Shown here in pieces: positions 39,801 to 49,032 of a stretch of DNA of 64,000 nt. Each line of letters opens with the position of its first letter. Positions within the stretch are counted from its first letter, which is position 1. A program made the position numbers and the translations under genes. Location: contig NC_061777.1 of NCBI RefSeq assembly GCF_022458985.1, positions 12,613,668 through 12,677,667 of the forward strand, in the 5' to 3' direction. The notes under the pieces were generated by a model. The model saw only the letters and a list, made by a program, of their open reading frames with translations. It was not told the origin of the DNA and did no database searches. Origin of the DNA: Mugil cephalus (Eukaryota; Chordata; Actinopteri; Mugiliformes; Mugilidae).

Positions 39801-42800
39801 TTTAATAGGGGAAGTCCTACACAGGCCGTTAAGCTCAATGGGACACCAGGAGCCCGAGCCATTAGAGGCAGACTGTCTGTAAAGGTGTTTGTCCTGAGCG
39901 TCCCCACTGTGGGAAATGACCCATCTGGTCAGCGATCGTATGTGTAGGGGAACACGTGTGTTGAGGTGCCAGGTACTAATGATGACGGATGGAGGCTTCC
40001 AACCACACGATGGTGCGCACACACACACAAAAAAAAAAAGGTTCCACAGAAGGCAGAAAGAAGAAAGTCGCAGGATAAATTACATGGTGTCAGAAATATT
40101 TTGTTCATTTTAGCAGTGATATACAGTACATTATGCAAAGAGAGGTAGAACACATGAACTAAAATGTCACGTATAATGGATAATGCACAAAAAAGTAAGA
40201 TCTAAAACAGAGAAGAAAAATGTGCCTTGACGAAAAAAAAAAAGATACGTTCTCATTTTTTTTATTTATCAAATCCGGTCCCGCATTTCTCCGACCCCGC
40301 CTCACCCACTCTTACCCACCGATCAGTGAAATAAGGCATCACAAAGCATTACTCTGCCACCACAGTCAAGTTCATATGCAGGTGAGTATCTTCCCTCCAC
40401 TCATCCGGCTCCAGTGCACCACTGTGTGTTGTATGTGTGTGTTGGGAGCAGCTTGTGATTAAAGCTGATGTTTTACTGCCCTCTACGGGCAACAAGAGGA
40501 ACTGGCGTGTCATAATTTGGAGAGGGAACGGGGCTTGAACGCTTTCATCTACCGTTGTCTGTTTGAATTCAGAATACATTCAAAGTACTCTGCTCTCATT
40601 TTAAAACAATGTGCTGTAATATGACTCATTTTGAATCAGCAGTTTTAAAATCCCTTTGTGGCAAGAAGAGTTCTTTAAAGTGCAGAGAAGACAAGCGATA
40701 CACGGTTTAACTGTGTAGGAAATCTAGTTGGTCTAATTGCTTTAAGACATCGCACCATATGAGGCAGTGAAGTTACAACAACATTGTCTTACATGCTACC
40801 ACAGGCAGGCCGCGTTCATATCTGAAGGTCAGAGAATTCAGTAACTGTGGGCAGAAGCAGTGGATCATTTTTAATGATTCAGCGTCTCCCGTGGGTTTAC
40901 AACTTATTTGCTGTGGGGAAAACACAGGGCAATCATTTCTGTTACTGACCTACATCTATTCCTCACACAAGACACCAAGATAAGTAAAACTAAACATTTT
41001 AATGTTAGGGCGAGGATGACGGTTAGTGCGGATATCGTAGAGGCATGAGGTGATTGAACTTAATTAGTTTTTGGAGAGCTTGTGGTAAAGCAGTTAGAGA
41101 AGCAGGCTTCACTGGTTACAGTATGTAACCTTAACCTTAAGCAAGGCACCCAACGTCCCCCAACCTGCTCCCTGGGAGCTGTGCAAGTGGCTTCCCCATT
41201 GCTCCAAGCACACCTGATTATATAAAGGTTAAAAAAAAGAAGGTGCTTGAGGAGTAAAATAGTAGGTGACGCCATTTTGTTATGCCCACCTGTCAATGTG
41301 ACTCTTGAAATAAGACAATAAAATACAACTGGGCTGCTCAAATAATTTACGTGAATCTAAAATTATACTTGTGGTGGGTGCAATGTTTATTGGAAATCAC
41401 AGATGTTTAATATTTAAAAGTTGAATTTATAGTTAACAAAACACAGCTTTCTTACAAGCCTTGCTTGGTATACCCAGAAGCTGCCTTCCACTGGACTAAA
41501 TAACATGTAACATGGAAGGAGTGTGACAATTACAGAGTCAGTGCGTTTACATGCAGAGCTTAATCGAGCTATGCTCAAAATTCGACTTTCTCACTGCAGT
41601 CTTTGTCCCAGTTTACATGCAGTGCAAGAAAATCGAATAACTGTTCTCCTCCTCCACACTAGGTGGCGATACGTGTCTTTTCAGCAGGATACTACCACTT
41701 TAATACGGCCCGATTTTCGGCTGGCCTGTTAAGTGATATAATAAATAAGAGTTGTTCATGTGGCACACCGACATTTCAAACAACAACCAGACGGATAATA
41801 GTACATTTTTTTATCATGTACGTAATGTTCGCGCTACTTCTGATGCAGGTAAGATCCGCGCTAACCCTCAGACGGCTCCGTTTCTCTTCTTCTTCTTCTG
41901 CGACCGGCTTTCTTGGACGTTTTTGTTCCGGGTCACACGCCAGTGCAACGGTCATGGAGCATGCGCATACGCATTATCCGATTGAAAACTCCGATTCAAT
42001 CGCATTATCTGAGTGTCTCAATCGGATAATGATAACTCCGACTTTAATCGGACTAACGTGTTTACATGAACTTAAGTTCTGCTGTTATAGTCCAATTAAG
42101 GCAATAATTCGTTTTTTTCATGTACATGTAAACGCACTGAGTGACAAAGTTTTTCTAAGTTGTCCAGAGCATTTTAGTGTCTTTGACTGTTCTGTTTGTA
42201 ACAGAAAAACTCTGATGAACCAAACACTCGCTGGAAGGAACTCGCTGGAGAACATACAGAGGAGCATTCAGTGACAGTTATTTCCTCAAGAGCTGATGGA
42301 GACCAACAAAAGAGCTAAGAGGAAGTGAACGCTGAGTGATTGTTGCTCTGCGCCTTCTGGGTGTTTGCTAACATGTTGTGCATATTAACTTTCCTCGCTG
42401 TTCAGAGAATTACTTTGGGGGACACCCCCACCCCCGGGTGCAAAGCCGACACTGATCCCCGTCCTTTCAACCTATCACCATTGATCAAACGTTTATGTGC
42501 GGCATCGCACGCACACAGACACCCGGCATCACAAACACATACTCGCCTTCTTTTCTTCTTGCTTGGGCACCAGTTCGTGGTAGCGAGGGATGATAAGCTC
42601 AGCTCTGCCTTTCTGCTCCTTTTGAAGGTTCACATTGGTGTAGCGCGTTTCTGGGAGTCTGAGACAGAGAGAGGCAATGGCAGTGTCTTTCAAAACAGAC
42701 AACACAGACAGAGAGAGATAACAGCAGAGAGAATAGGAAAAGTGTTCGGAAAACGTACAGCATAGAACAGAAGAAACTAGCGGTGGTGAGATCAAAAATA

Positions 42801-45800
42801 TTGAATGAGAGGCAAAGAGAGATGTGTAATGGAAAAATAAATAGGAAGAGATAAACAAAGCAAAGAAAGATGGGCCAGGGGAAGAAAGAATAGTACAGTA
42901 CAGAAAAAGGTCTTCTTCTCATCGTGAAATCTGAAACACATGCACCAGGAGCAAAGACTGACTTTTAAGGCATTTTTAAGCGATTCCCCACGTATCACTG
43001 ACATGCCTGTGCTGGTGTGCAAATGCCTGCTGCACCTGAGTGTAAACAGTATGTTCACATGTACATCTTCCGTTCTACTAGTCAAAGTCCTGCTATTTAA
43101 AAAAAAAAAATGTCAAACATGATGCCCTGGCTGAAGGACCACAGCAATCTTTAACTTTGTTGGAACAGCTTCCCTATTCAGCACACATCTCTGTAAGTGC
43201 TCAAGAGCAGTGAACTTCCGAGATTAGATGCCCCGGAGCATCTCATCTAACAATCCCCCTGGCTCTTTATCCCTGCTGCAATGTGTGAATATATGAAAAC
43301 TTTATTCCAAATGCATACATTGATGGCAAGCCATCAAATTTAACTAAATACCAAATTTAAAAAAAAAAAAATATGGATGATGCGACGTACATGTTTAGCA
43401 AAGGTACTGCTAACTTCAGCTGTTCCTACACAGAACTTACAGTAAATGTTAGCCTCTTCCTTTTAGAGGACTTCACTGAATGGAACTAAATACAAGAGAA
43501 AACTACTTTTGTTTGTTTGTTTTTGCTACAGTTCTATATCTGGTGCAAATATAGACTGAAGTCAAATAACACTACTGCACTCTTGAAATTAGTGGTAGAC
43601 TAAGAGGAAGTAGCAATAATTTTATATTCTGTCTTTTTGTTACTCATTAAACTCTCCATTAGTGTGTGTAATACTCACATCTCTGGGTAATATTGTGCTG
43701 GACCTGGTCCCAGCTGCACTGTCGCCTCACTTCTCCTCCCTGTCTTGTTGCCAAAGTGGATGCCTTTATACTTCTGTGCCGAGCTCACCTCTGACTGGAG
43801 GAAGAGAAAGAACAGACGAGAGAAAAGAAAGCCACCGAGAAGTGAGCGAAAGAGAAGATTGGCCAAAGAAGAAATTGGGAGACAGAAAATAAGAGTTGGG
43901 AGACGATGATATAAGAAGGCGATAAACTCGTGAACCGAGAAGTATCTGGTTTCTCTTCAAGCCCGGGCTCATGAAGTTAGGGTTGAATGTGAAGTTCAGC
44001 CAAAAGTCACAGTATAAAATAAATCTAGGAGGAGGCCCTCCTGTCTCTCATATCTATCTGGGTTTTACAGCCTGCTTACTTTGCCTCCGCTTTCAGACAG
44101 GGGCCAGTCTACTCCAACGCTGTATAAGACGATCTTAAAAACAATGGTGAACTTTGAGCAGAACTGAGGACACAGTGGAAAATGCTAAAGAGGCTTTTGG
44201 TTGCAATTTTCTCACAACGTGTCACTCTCCCTATTTGACCTATAAGGCAAGTTTTACACCTTTCACAGCCTTAAAATGCTTGAAGTTAAATATATAAATA
44301 ATTATTGTATTGGTAAGCACTGAAATGTATTATTGGTGAATCGCTGCTACAGACACCACGAGTTCTTGTGGTTAAAAAAATAAAAACATGAGTGGGGTGA
44401 GTTTTCTTAGTTAGCTTTAACAGTTTCCCTCTGTTCATGCTCCAGACACTGACAGACATATGCTGCTTGTCCCTTAATTTGTAAAATGCCTGTTAAAATG
44501 AAACAGGCTGAATAAAAAAACTAAAGAATCAAAGCAGCTAAAAGCCTTTCATCCCGTCTCTAAATTCCCCGTTGACCTAAAAGTATGTGCCTACTCTGCG
44601 AGGCAGGTTACGGGAGGACTGACAGTGAATCTCCAAAAGTTTCGAGCTCCGTGTGGCGCCTGTCTTCTGTTCTCAACTTTTACGGTACTGGAGGACGAGA
44701 TCTGAGCGCGTGTCCCCTGTGATCTGCCAATCCAGTTTGGAGAGGGGGAGATGGGAAACAAGGATGTTCAGATGCTTAGAGTTAAAAAGGAAGGCATAAC
44801 TGTTCGGCATTGCATGCAGACACATACAAGCACCGTGATGGTATCGCAGCTGGCACTGAGCTCAGAGGCATACATTTCTTATTTATGTCAAGGAGAGCTT
44901 CTAAAAGCACAACAAAAACCCAGCTAGGGAGTGTAAACACATTCATTTAGTTCTGCTAAAAACTGAATGGCAGATTATTTTTTATTCAAATGAGAATAAA
45001 ATAATTCTACCAGAAATAAAAGCCTCCACGGGAAGGTCTGAGTGTGGGCAGGAGGCTGTAAAGAATGACTTCCTGAAGTCTGAAGTCAACATTGTGGGCT
45101 ATTTAAAAGATAAACAGAAAGATTATTGATAGACAATTTGCCTTCTGCTAAAAACCTCAATCAGTGAATCAATAAATCAAATGGCAAAGATGTGACCTAA
45201 GACCTTACACTTTTAGTTGTTTTGTCCTATCCTGCAAAAACAGCAGAATGTCTAGAAGAAAAAGAAAATGCTGCACTCTTGACCTTTCAAATGTGCCTAT
45301 TCTAAACAGATTAATATGTTCAGTCTCATTGATACAGTAGGTTTTCCACTTCATCGTTTAATCTAATCTAATACCAAACAGTCTAAACTGATACCATATT
45401 ACTGATACTACAGCTGCTCCTCACTGCATATATGTTAAAATATTAACCAGTCTGTATTAAGCAAATTGGCCATTGCTGCCCCCTATGCGGCATTTCCTAA
45501 ACCTGTGGACTAATTTATAAGTACGACTCGACGCCGCAAAGCCATTGTTCTGTCAATAGAAACTTGAACCATAAGCTTAGGGTCAGCGGATGAAACCGTT
45601 TAATACGTTTTTGTTTTTCACATTCACACCCAGACAGAAACCATAATTATGGTCTTTATAGTTCTGCCTCGTGTCTTATCATTCAAAGGTTGTCCCAGAC
45701 ACTTTGAAGTTACGTCCTCAGACAACCACTTAATTCCGCCTCCCCACACTCTTGAACTCACTCAGAGCGCGGGGCGTGGGGGCGGGGGTGTGTTTGAGTT

Positions 45801-47691
45801 TAAAGAAATGAGTGTGTGTGTGTGTGTGAGACGGATGAACAGAGGGAACGGAGCGAGACAGAAACTGGGGTTGAACTTTCAAAGGGAGAACAACAGAAGT
45901 TGAGGTGAAAAAAAAAAAAAAAAACAACAAAAAAAAAGAGCCATGGATGGATGCATAGCTGATAGCCCTAAATCACAGCATGCCTCTGTGCCTGCGCCCG
46001 TGTGTTGACACAACCTCGGCCAACACTCAAGGACGCTGTTGACTTCCTCTGGTCATTAGCAGATGAAAAATGACTTAATTGAGAGCTAGACCAGCGGGCG
46101 TGTGCATTATTTTAAGTGAATATTGTAATATAGCTTGAAGAATAATTACTAATGGCTCTCTTTGTTGGCATGTAAAATGGATGAGCGTTGGTGCGCTGTG
46201 GCTTTTTTAAAGTGGAGCTGCATTCATTAGCTATGGAAATGGGTTTGGGGCCAACTGAATGAGGTGGGGTGTGGGTCCAGCGGTGCATTAGATCTGCCTA
46301 ACACTAATGGAGCTCGCCTCATGGCAGAGTAAGTACACTCAGACACACACTCGTATGGATTAATGAAAGCACACATGCGTTCGCGCTGGATCTTCAACAG
46401 GACTGTGTTTGCGTGTATTTGTCCTTACCAGCAGCGGACTGTAGTAGGCTGGCCCCAGGGTTGAGTCCCTAGGAGGCGGCTGGTTCTTGCTAAACTCACC
46501 CTGGGCATCCTTCTCATAGCCATAGGCCTGGCCTGGGGAAGGAATGGATGGGATGGCTGATTGATGAACCAGTCGGAGACTTCTAGCCTGCAGCGGAGAA
46601 GAAAAAAAGCAGGAGAACGGTAGGGAAAGTGAGGTGAAAACTTTTTTCTGATGGAAAAAAAAATGCCCTGGATTACAAAGCAGCTGAGCACTGCCCGGGG
46701 CCAATATGGTGTGAGAGTGAGGGAGGGACAGAGATAGAGAAAGTGTGAGGAGATGCAGAAAATAAGAAGCAAAAATGATGGGAAGAAAAAAGAAAAAAGA
46801 AGAAGTGTGGAAATGTAGCTGGTACAGTAGCAGATCATCAGAGAGATCAGGGAAAACGGAAGAAAGTTACTCTGCTAACTTTCTACGAATGAAAGTAATG
46901 TCCATGGTCATATATGCTATTTATATTATTAAAGAAAGAGCGTAGCAAGCACGTCTGTGGAGAATATTTTATGTTTGTATGTTTGGTAAGGTTTATCTAT
47001 CTATGGATCTAATCACCAGCATTGCACTATAACAGAGGCTCACGTTGCATTTTGTTTATCCAATGGACAGGGGGATGGAAGCAAGGCAAGACTAAAATCA
47101 AAGTTTCTGCTACTAATGCCAAAGGTAGTCTTCCCCTGGTGCGGAAAATCCTTTTAACTCAGGAATTGTCCTGTGTATTCCATATACCGCTAGCGTTCAA
47201 TGTATTTTAAGATGTGTGTGTATGTACTTTGTACTTCTGTGTTGCTCCCATTGTTGTGCAACAAATCTCCTCACTGGGGACAAATAAAGAGTTTGATGAT
47301 GAAAGCTATGATATTACTATAGTATCACTGATAAAGCCAGAGGCTACTGGATAGACCACATTACCCAAAAGTCAACACCTTGGTATATTCAGAATTTAAT
47401 TATTAAGAACCAGATTGTCCATGGACAGAATGAGGTTCATCTCTGCCACCGTCACTGATTCTGATTACATTACAGTATGCATATTCAGCCTTATAAGCAT
47501 ACTCTCAACCATGATACCGCTTTTTTCACATTTATTCACATAAGAATTAAATCAGAACAAAGAGCCTTCCTTAATAGGTTTAAAATAGCAACCTATAATT
47601 CCCATACATATGTGTTGAGCAGTTCACAGACAGCACGTCTGCTGCTACTGTATTGTTGTAGTGTGTATTGTTTGACAGAAGGGCACATCTG

Positions 47692-47726
<35 letters not shown>

Positions 47727-48852
47727 TGTGATTTACAGTACCTTATGTGTTAAAATTAAAGGTGTTTATTGTGTGTTGTGCTGACAAAGATTTGACATGC
47801 AATTTGCATTCAAAGCTTAAAACACATAGTGGAAAAGTATCAAATGCAAACTCTAATTTTGTTTTGTTATATCAGATGACCTACTGATTCGCAGTGATAT
47901 GGAAGTGTCACACAGAAGACAACTTAACTAACTTAAATGAATGACACAATAAGCTAAAAAGGACAAACGTAAAACAAAATCCCTTTCACTGTATCATCAG
48001 CCATATGCCTACCATTTTCCTGCCAGGCCTCTCATTCTGTCCTACATTTGCCGTCATGGCCCTGAGTTTCTCTTCCGAGGCAGGCAGCACATTGTAGGCC
48101 CCGGGGCCAGGAACGTCTGACACCACGTCCTCGAAACGCTTGGAGCGGTTCCTGAGACTGTGGCCACCATGGACATTTCTCTGAAGAGGCAATTGTTCGA
48201 CAGAAAATCATGCAAAGAGAGAATGAGACTGTAGTGGGGTAAAAACACAGCACATACACATATGTGCATGTGCCGACACATTCAGCTCTTGACTTATTTG
48301 TAAATGAAATGCTTTAATGTAATCTACAGCACCTTGAGAGGTGGGGAGTCATACTGTCCAGGTCCTGGTATACTCCCATCGTATTCAGTGAATATTGACT
48401 GCCTGTTGGTCATGGACAGAAATGGAGCATAGCCGTCTACAACGAGAAGGAAATAAACACACAGAAGTGATATATGTTGCTCATTATACAACAATAAGTA
48501 TGAGTACACAAGATGAGATGCTTCTTCAAATGTAAAATGCAGTTACGTTTTTCATTTAGAGCTTTGAGATAAAAATAAGATAAAAACAAAGCACTGAGTT
48601 ACACCGCTGGTTATGTGTTTGCGTGCAGTAGATGACTGCAAACATTACAGTGTTTGTGTTATGCCTCCAATATATTTCCTAAGTATTTCTCTTTTGCAGC
48701 AATTTCAAGTAATGCAGTAGAGTTAAACAGTCAGTCTTGCTACCTGATTTTTTGCAGATGCTCTGGCTGACATCGTATGATCCGGGGCCAACAGTGGGTG
48801 AAGTACCGCTGGCTGACAGGAAGGTGACTACTCTTGGAGTTCGTCCATACAT
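724..48852 (-). CDS. STPG2: STPG2, sperm-tail PG-rich repeat containing protein 2 (13 coding exons)
   Basis: Predicted protein of about 573 residues joined from 13 exons: 48852-48744, 48436-48333, 48180-48013, 46587-46429, 43794-43679, 42658-42547, 37621-37514, 32790-32631, 31571-31411, 31123-31031, 10388-10229, 8573-8458 and 879-724. All exon phases agree. Family evidence: the N-terminus MYGRTPRV resembles mammalian STPG2, and PG-rich SHIPPO motifs recur (GPGSY at 22, PGPGQY at 60, PGPGAY at 95, GPGPAQY near 209, PGPGQY near 259, PGPGSY near 345, SPGQY near 394, PGPGQY near 483, PGPGTY near 516). Several motifs are completed only across a splice junction, which supports the joins. No signal peptide or membrane segment is seen. 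SHIPPO-repeat proteins are associated with sperm tails and ciliary microtubules; the exact role of STPG2 is not known. From memory the human protein is 459 aa, so this one is longer. One donor is GC rather than GT (intron 37622-42546). The last exon is the least certain. Confidence 0.9.
948..1059. mobile_element. 112-bp MITE of a Tc1/mariner-type family
   Basis: It starts CACAGATCAGGCATAACATT and ends with the near inverse complement ATGTTATGCCTGATCGGTG. A TA dinucleotide flanks each end (946-947 and 1060-1061), as expected of Tc1/mariner target-site duplication. The inner right half matches the right end of the larger copy ending at 58017. A vestige of the transposase C-terminus (frame ending GRPTQY and a stop) remains on the plus strand. 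Confidence 0.8.
2818..2853. repeat. short inverted repeat (hairpin)
   Basis: Arms GTTATATTAGATAA (2818-2831) and TTACCTAATATAAC (2840-2853) pair over 14 bp with one mismatch and an 8-nt loop. The stem is AT-rich and too short for a typical miRNA precursor. It may be a decayed palindromic element. Confidence 0.5.
3028..3068 (+). mobile_element. solo right end of the same Tc1-type MITE family
   Basis: The segment with GGAAGGTGGTCATAATGCTA followed by TGCCTGATCAGTG is nearly identical to the right terminal sequence of the copies ending at 1059 and 58017. No partner left end is present nearby and no TA follows it, so this is a truncated relic. Confidence 0.65.
4750..5055 (-). mobile_element. tRNA-derived SINE-like repeat, copy 1
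   Basis: Read on the minus strand it carries GTTTGCATGTTCTCCCTGTG, a TCCTCACACCATCC block, GTTAGCCCTGTGATGG and GCTGGGATAGGCTCCAGCC, and ends in an AATGAATGAT-type tail near 4750. This is the order of a very common teleost tRNA-derived SINE. A second copy at 19.66-20.00 kb shares the blocks in the same order. The head (tRNA-like part) is degraded here. Confidence 0.7.
5447..5505. repeat. (AGGAG)n tandem repeat
   Basis: About 12 near-perfect copies of a 5-bp purine unit. The transcribed STPG2 RNA would carry the pyrimidine complement. Pure polypurine arrays of this kind can adopt triplex DNA. Confidence 0.9.
8458..8573 (-). CDS. STPG2: STPG2 coding exon 12
   Basis: Residues 484-522, holding two motifs: the PGPGQY completed across the upstream junction and PGPGTYQ at its end. 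The 5' side joins in phase 1 to exon 11 (CCA G|GC CCT GGT), which creates VPGPGQY. The donor is CAG|GTAATG. The acceptor CTCAG is preceded by UG-rich sequence rather than a pyrimidine tract. Confidence 0.9.
8978..9007. repeat. (TA)n microsatellite
   Basis: About 15 TA units within STPG2 intron 11. Confidence 0.9.
9648..9663. repeat. (GT)n microsatellite
   Basis: Eight GT units in STPG2 intron 11. Confidence 0.85.
9825..9858. repeat. interrupted (GT)n microsatellite
   Basis: GT repeat with a short GCGA interruption in STPG2 intron 11. Confidence 0.85.
10204..10222. repeat. (GT)n next to STPG2 exon 11 donor
   Basis: It reads as AC repeat in the STPG2 transcript, starting at intron position +7. 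It is the partner of the GU tract at the other end of the same intron (8590-8609). Confidence 0.9.
10229..10388 (-). CDS. STPG2: STPG2 coding exon 11
   Basis: Residues 431 to the first base of codon 484. It begins [10 protein letters not shown], a degenerate PG motif, and ends RRDLSVP before the split glycine. The acceptor CTCTCTTGCAG is strong. The donor CCAG|GTGTCT is weak. Confidence 0.88.
10832..11400 (-). pseudogene. L1-like LINE, 3' end of ORF2 (degenerate)
   Basis: Minus-strand frames give [14 protein letters not shown] upstream and then, after a frameshift near 11.2 kb, [20 protein letters not shown] followed by [12 protein letters not shown]. This is the C-terminal Cys-x2-Cys...His...Cys region typical of L1-type ORF2 proteins. 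The frame stops at 10832. The upstream reverse transcriptase is not present, so this is a 5'-truncated dead copy. It lies in the same orientation as STPG2. Confidence 0.75.
13220..13255. repeat. 18-bp direct duplication
   Basis: Two perfect adjacent copies of ATGGTAGCACCAGGACAG. Confidence 0.95.
14431..14466. repeat. imperfect (GT)n microsatellite
   Basis: TGTGTGTCTG-type degenerate repeat in STPG2 intron 10. Confidence 0.7.
19659..20003 (-). mobile_element. tRNA-derived SINE, copy 2, with (GAGAT)n tail
   Basis: On the minus strand it starts near 20003 with a GGGTTCGGATCC segment resembling a tRNA B box. It then follows the same block order as the copy at 4.75-5.05 kb (GTTTGCATGTTCTCCCTGTG, GTTAGCCCTGCGATAG, GCTGGGATAGGCTCCAGC). 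It ends in a pentanucleotide tail that reads ATCTC on the plus strand (19659-19683). It is better preserved than copy 1. Confidence 0.8.
31031..31123 (-). CDS. STPG2: STPG2 coding exon 10
   Basis: Residues 400-430 ([10 protein letters not shown] to PQLAK), phase 0 at both ends. Acceptor TTTTTCTTCCAG and donor AAA|GTGAGT. The SATERL segment resembles the spacer found between PG motifs in this family. An alternative acceptor lies 2 nt downstream but would break the frame. Confidence 0.85.
31124..31410 (-). other. STPG2: STPG2 intron 9
   Basis: Short GT-AG intron (donor GTAAGA) with no other feature. Confidence 0.85.
31411..31571 (-). CDS. STPG2: STPG2 coding exon 9
   Basis: Completes codon 346 and runs to residue 399. 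It starts [10 protein letters not shown] and ends APSPGQYE, so each end carries a PG motif. Acceptor CTCTGTCCAG, donor GAG|GTAAGA. Confidence 0.92.
31572..32630 (-). other. STPG2: STPG2 intron 8
   Basis: GT-AG intron of about 1.06 kb. Nothing recognised except a short direct repeat (AGGAAAACACAAT twice) near 31.84 kb. Confidence 0.8.
32631..32790 (-). CDS. STPG2: STPG2 coding exon 8
   Basis: Residues 293 to the first base of codon 346. It starts [17 protein letters not shown], a degenerate PG motif, and ends KKASIP before a glycine split with exon 9 (CCA G|GT CCG). Acceptor CTGTTAG, donor CAG|GTCAGC. Confidence 0.9.
36051..36080. repeat. (AC)n microsatellite
   Basis: Interrupted once by AA; intron 7 of STPG2. 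Confidence 0.9.
36167..36189. repeat. (AC)n microsatellite
   Basis: About 11 units in STPG2 intron 7. Confidence 0.9.
36447..36460. repeat. (GT)n microsatellite
   Basis: Seven units, preceded by a GCGCGCGTGCG stretch. Confidence 0.8.
37514..37621 (-). CDS. STPG2: STPG2 coding exon 7
   Basis: Residues 257-292, phase 0 at both ends. It begins [19 protein letters not shown] and ends TCAFLSQTQ, a full SHIPPO unit. Acceptor CTTTCTTATCAG, donor CAG|GTACAG. Confidence 0.93.
38474..38865 (+). mobile_element. internally deleted Tc1-like transposon (392 bp)
   Basis: It begins CAGTGGTATG and ends CATACCACTG, a perfect 10-bp terminal inverted repeat, flanked by TA on both sides (38472-38473 and 38866-38867). 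The interior keeps the end of a DDE transposase in one open frame: [20 protein letters not shown], then [14 protein letters not shown] and a stop. This matches the WPSQSPDLNPIE block that contains the last catalytic acidic residue. The N-terminal DNA-binding part and the first catalytic residues are missing, so it cannot be autonomous. Confidence 0.88.
41084..41230 (+). mobile_element. tRNA-derived SINE-like relic
   Basis: It starts with TGGTAAAGCAGTTAGAGAAG, resembling the A-box half of a tRNA head. This is followed by GCAAGGCACCCAACGTCCCC and a CTGCTCCCTGGGAGC block, the arrangement of another common fish SINE body. Degraded, and no clear tail. Confidence 0.55.
41539..42139. mobile_element. 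601-bp non-autonomous DNA transposon with 15-bp TIRs
   Basis: The ends are CAGTGCGTTTACATG and its exact inverse complement CATGTAAACGCACTG. AGT flanks both sides (41536-41538 and 42140-42142), suggesting a 3-bp target duplication. The interior has several copies of a TCCGATT / AATCGGA motif in both orientations, clustered near the right end, plus related ATCGA motifs near the left. No transposase is recognised; the 203-codon frame across it has no known domain. The superfamily is undetermined. Confidence 0.75.
42547..42658 (-). CDS. STPG2: STPG2 coding exon 6
   Basis: It supplies the last base of codon 219 through residue 256 ([11 protein letters not shown] to KQEEKK). Acceptor CTGTCTCAG in phase 2 fits exon 5 exactly (AT|A gives isoleucine). 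The donor is GC. No PG motif, but the charged [10 protein letters not shown] segment runs directly into GVPGPGQY of exon 7. Confidence 0.82.
42659..43678 (-). other. STPG2: STPG2 intron 5
   Basis: About 1.0 kb, GT-AG, purine-rich on the plus strand near the acceptor. No other feature. Confidence 0.8.
43679..43794 (-). CDS. STPG2: STPG2 coding exon 5
   Basis: Residues 181 to the second base of codon 219. It starts [19 protein letters not shown] and ends [10 protein letters not shown]. Acceptor CTCTTCCTCCAG, donor AT|GTGAGT. Confidence 0.9.
43795..46428 (-). other. STPG2: STPG2 intron 4
   Basis: 2.6 kb, donor GTAAGG. It contains a (GT)n at 45.81 kb and A-rich runs near 45.91 kb. No gene or element recognised. 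Confidence 0.78.
45811..45828. repeat. (GT)n microsatellite
   Basis: Nine units in STPG2 intron 4. Confidence 0.85.
46429..46587 (-). CDS. STPG2: STPG2 coding exon 4
   Basis: Residues 128-180, phase 0 at both ends. Two weaker PG motifs: [16 protein letters not shown] and [12 protein letters not shown]. Acceptor TTCTCCGCTGCAG, donor CTG|GTAAGG. Confidence 0.9.
46588..48012 (-). other. STPG2: STPG2 intron 3
   Basis: 1.4 kb with a (TA)n tract at 47.70 kb. Nothing else recognised. Confidence 0.8.
47695..47722. repeat. (TA)n microsatellite
   Basis: About 14 units in STPG2 intron 3. Confidence 0.9.
48013..48180 (-). CDS. STPG2: STPG2 coding exon 3
   Basis: Residues 72-127. [20 protein letters not shown] then AYNV closely resembles the SREKRFKKLISDGPGPGSY region of mammalian STPG2, one of the best family matches in the gene. 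Acceptor TGCCTCTTCAG, donor ATG|GTAGGC. Confidence 0.95.
48181..48332 (-). other. STPG2: STPG2 intron 2
   Basis: 152-bp GT-AG intron with no internal feature. Confidence 0.85.
48333..48436 (-). CDS. STPG2: STPG2 coding exon 2
   Basis: Completes codon 37 and runs to residue 71. [20 protein letters not shown] then [14 protein letters not shown] parallels the NAPFLSL...PGPGHY segment of mammalian STPG2. Acceptor CTCGTTGTAG, donor AAG|GTGCTG. Confidence 0.94.
48437..48743 (-). other. STPG2: STPG2 intron 1
   Basis: 307-bp GT-AG intron. Nothing else recognised. Confidence 0.85.
48744..48852 (-). CDS. STPG2: STPG2 coding exon 1
   Basis: Residues 1-36 plus the first base of codon 37. The start was chosen at MYGRTPRVV because mammalian STPG2 begins MYDRAPR and the context AAAATG has A at -3. 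An in-frame ATG nine codons upstream is not preferred: TTTTGGTACAG just before 48865 could be a 3' splice site, so the 5' UTR may be spliced. First SHIPPO motif GPGSYDV at residues 22-28. Confidence 0.92.
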
Positions 48853-49032
48853 TTTTAAACTCAGCCTGTACCAAAACAAACTGGCAGCTCAGTCAAACTT
48901 CATTTGTACAGAAAATGTACAAACCCTCCAAAAAGTACAGTCGTGTCACTTTAATGAAGTACTCCGCTCCAAAGTTAAAACATCGCTGCCGTGCCCTCCC
49001 CCCTCGATACGACTGTCTTACTTCTGTGCGCC

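Larger units (their letters stand above)
37622..42546 (-). other. STPG2: STPG2 intron 6 (GC-AG, 4.9 kb)
   Basis: The only donor that keeps the frame is AAG|GCGAGT, so this appears to be a GC-AG intron. It holds a deleted Tc1 element at 38.47-38.87 kb, a tRNA-SINE-like relic at 41.08-41.23 kb and a 601-bp TIR element at 41.54-42.14 kb. 38.9-41.0 kb shows nothing recognisable. Confidence 0.75.

Noticed and set aside
41663..42274. 203-codon plus-strand open frame
   Set aside because: It crosses the 601-bp TIR element and its right boundary, has no recognisable domain and no splice context; a chance frame.
48850..48879. Upstream in-frame ATG for STPG2 (adds nine residues)
   Set aside because: Lies across a likely 3' splice site, and the family N-terminus starts at MY(G/D)R.
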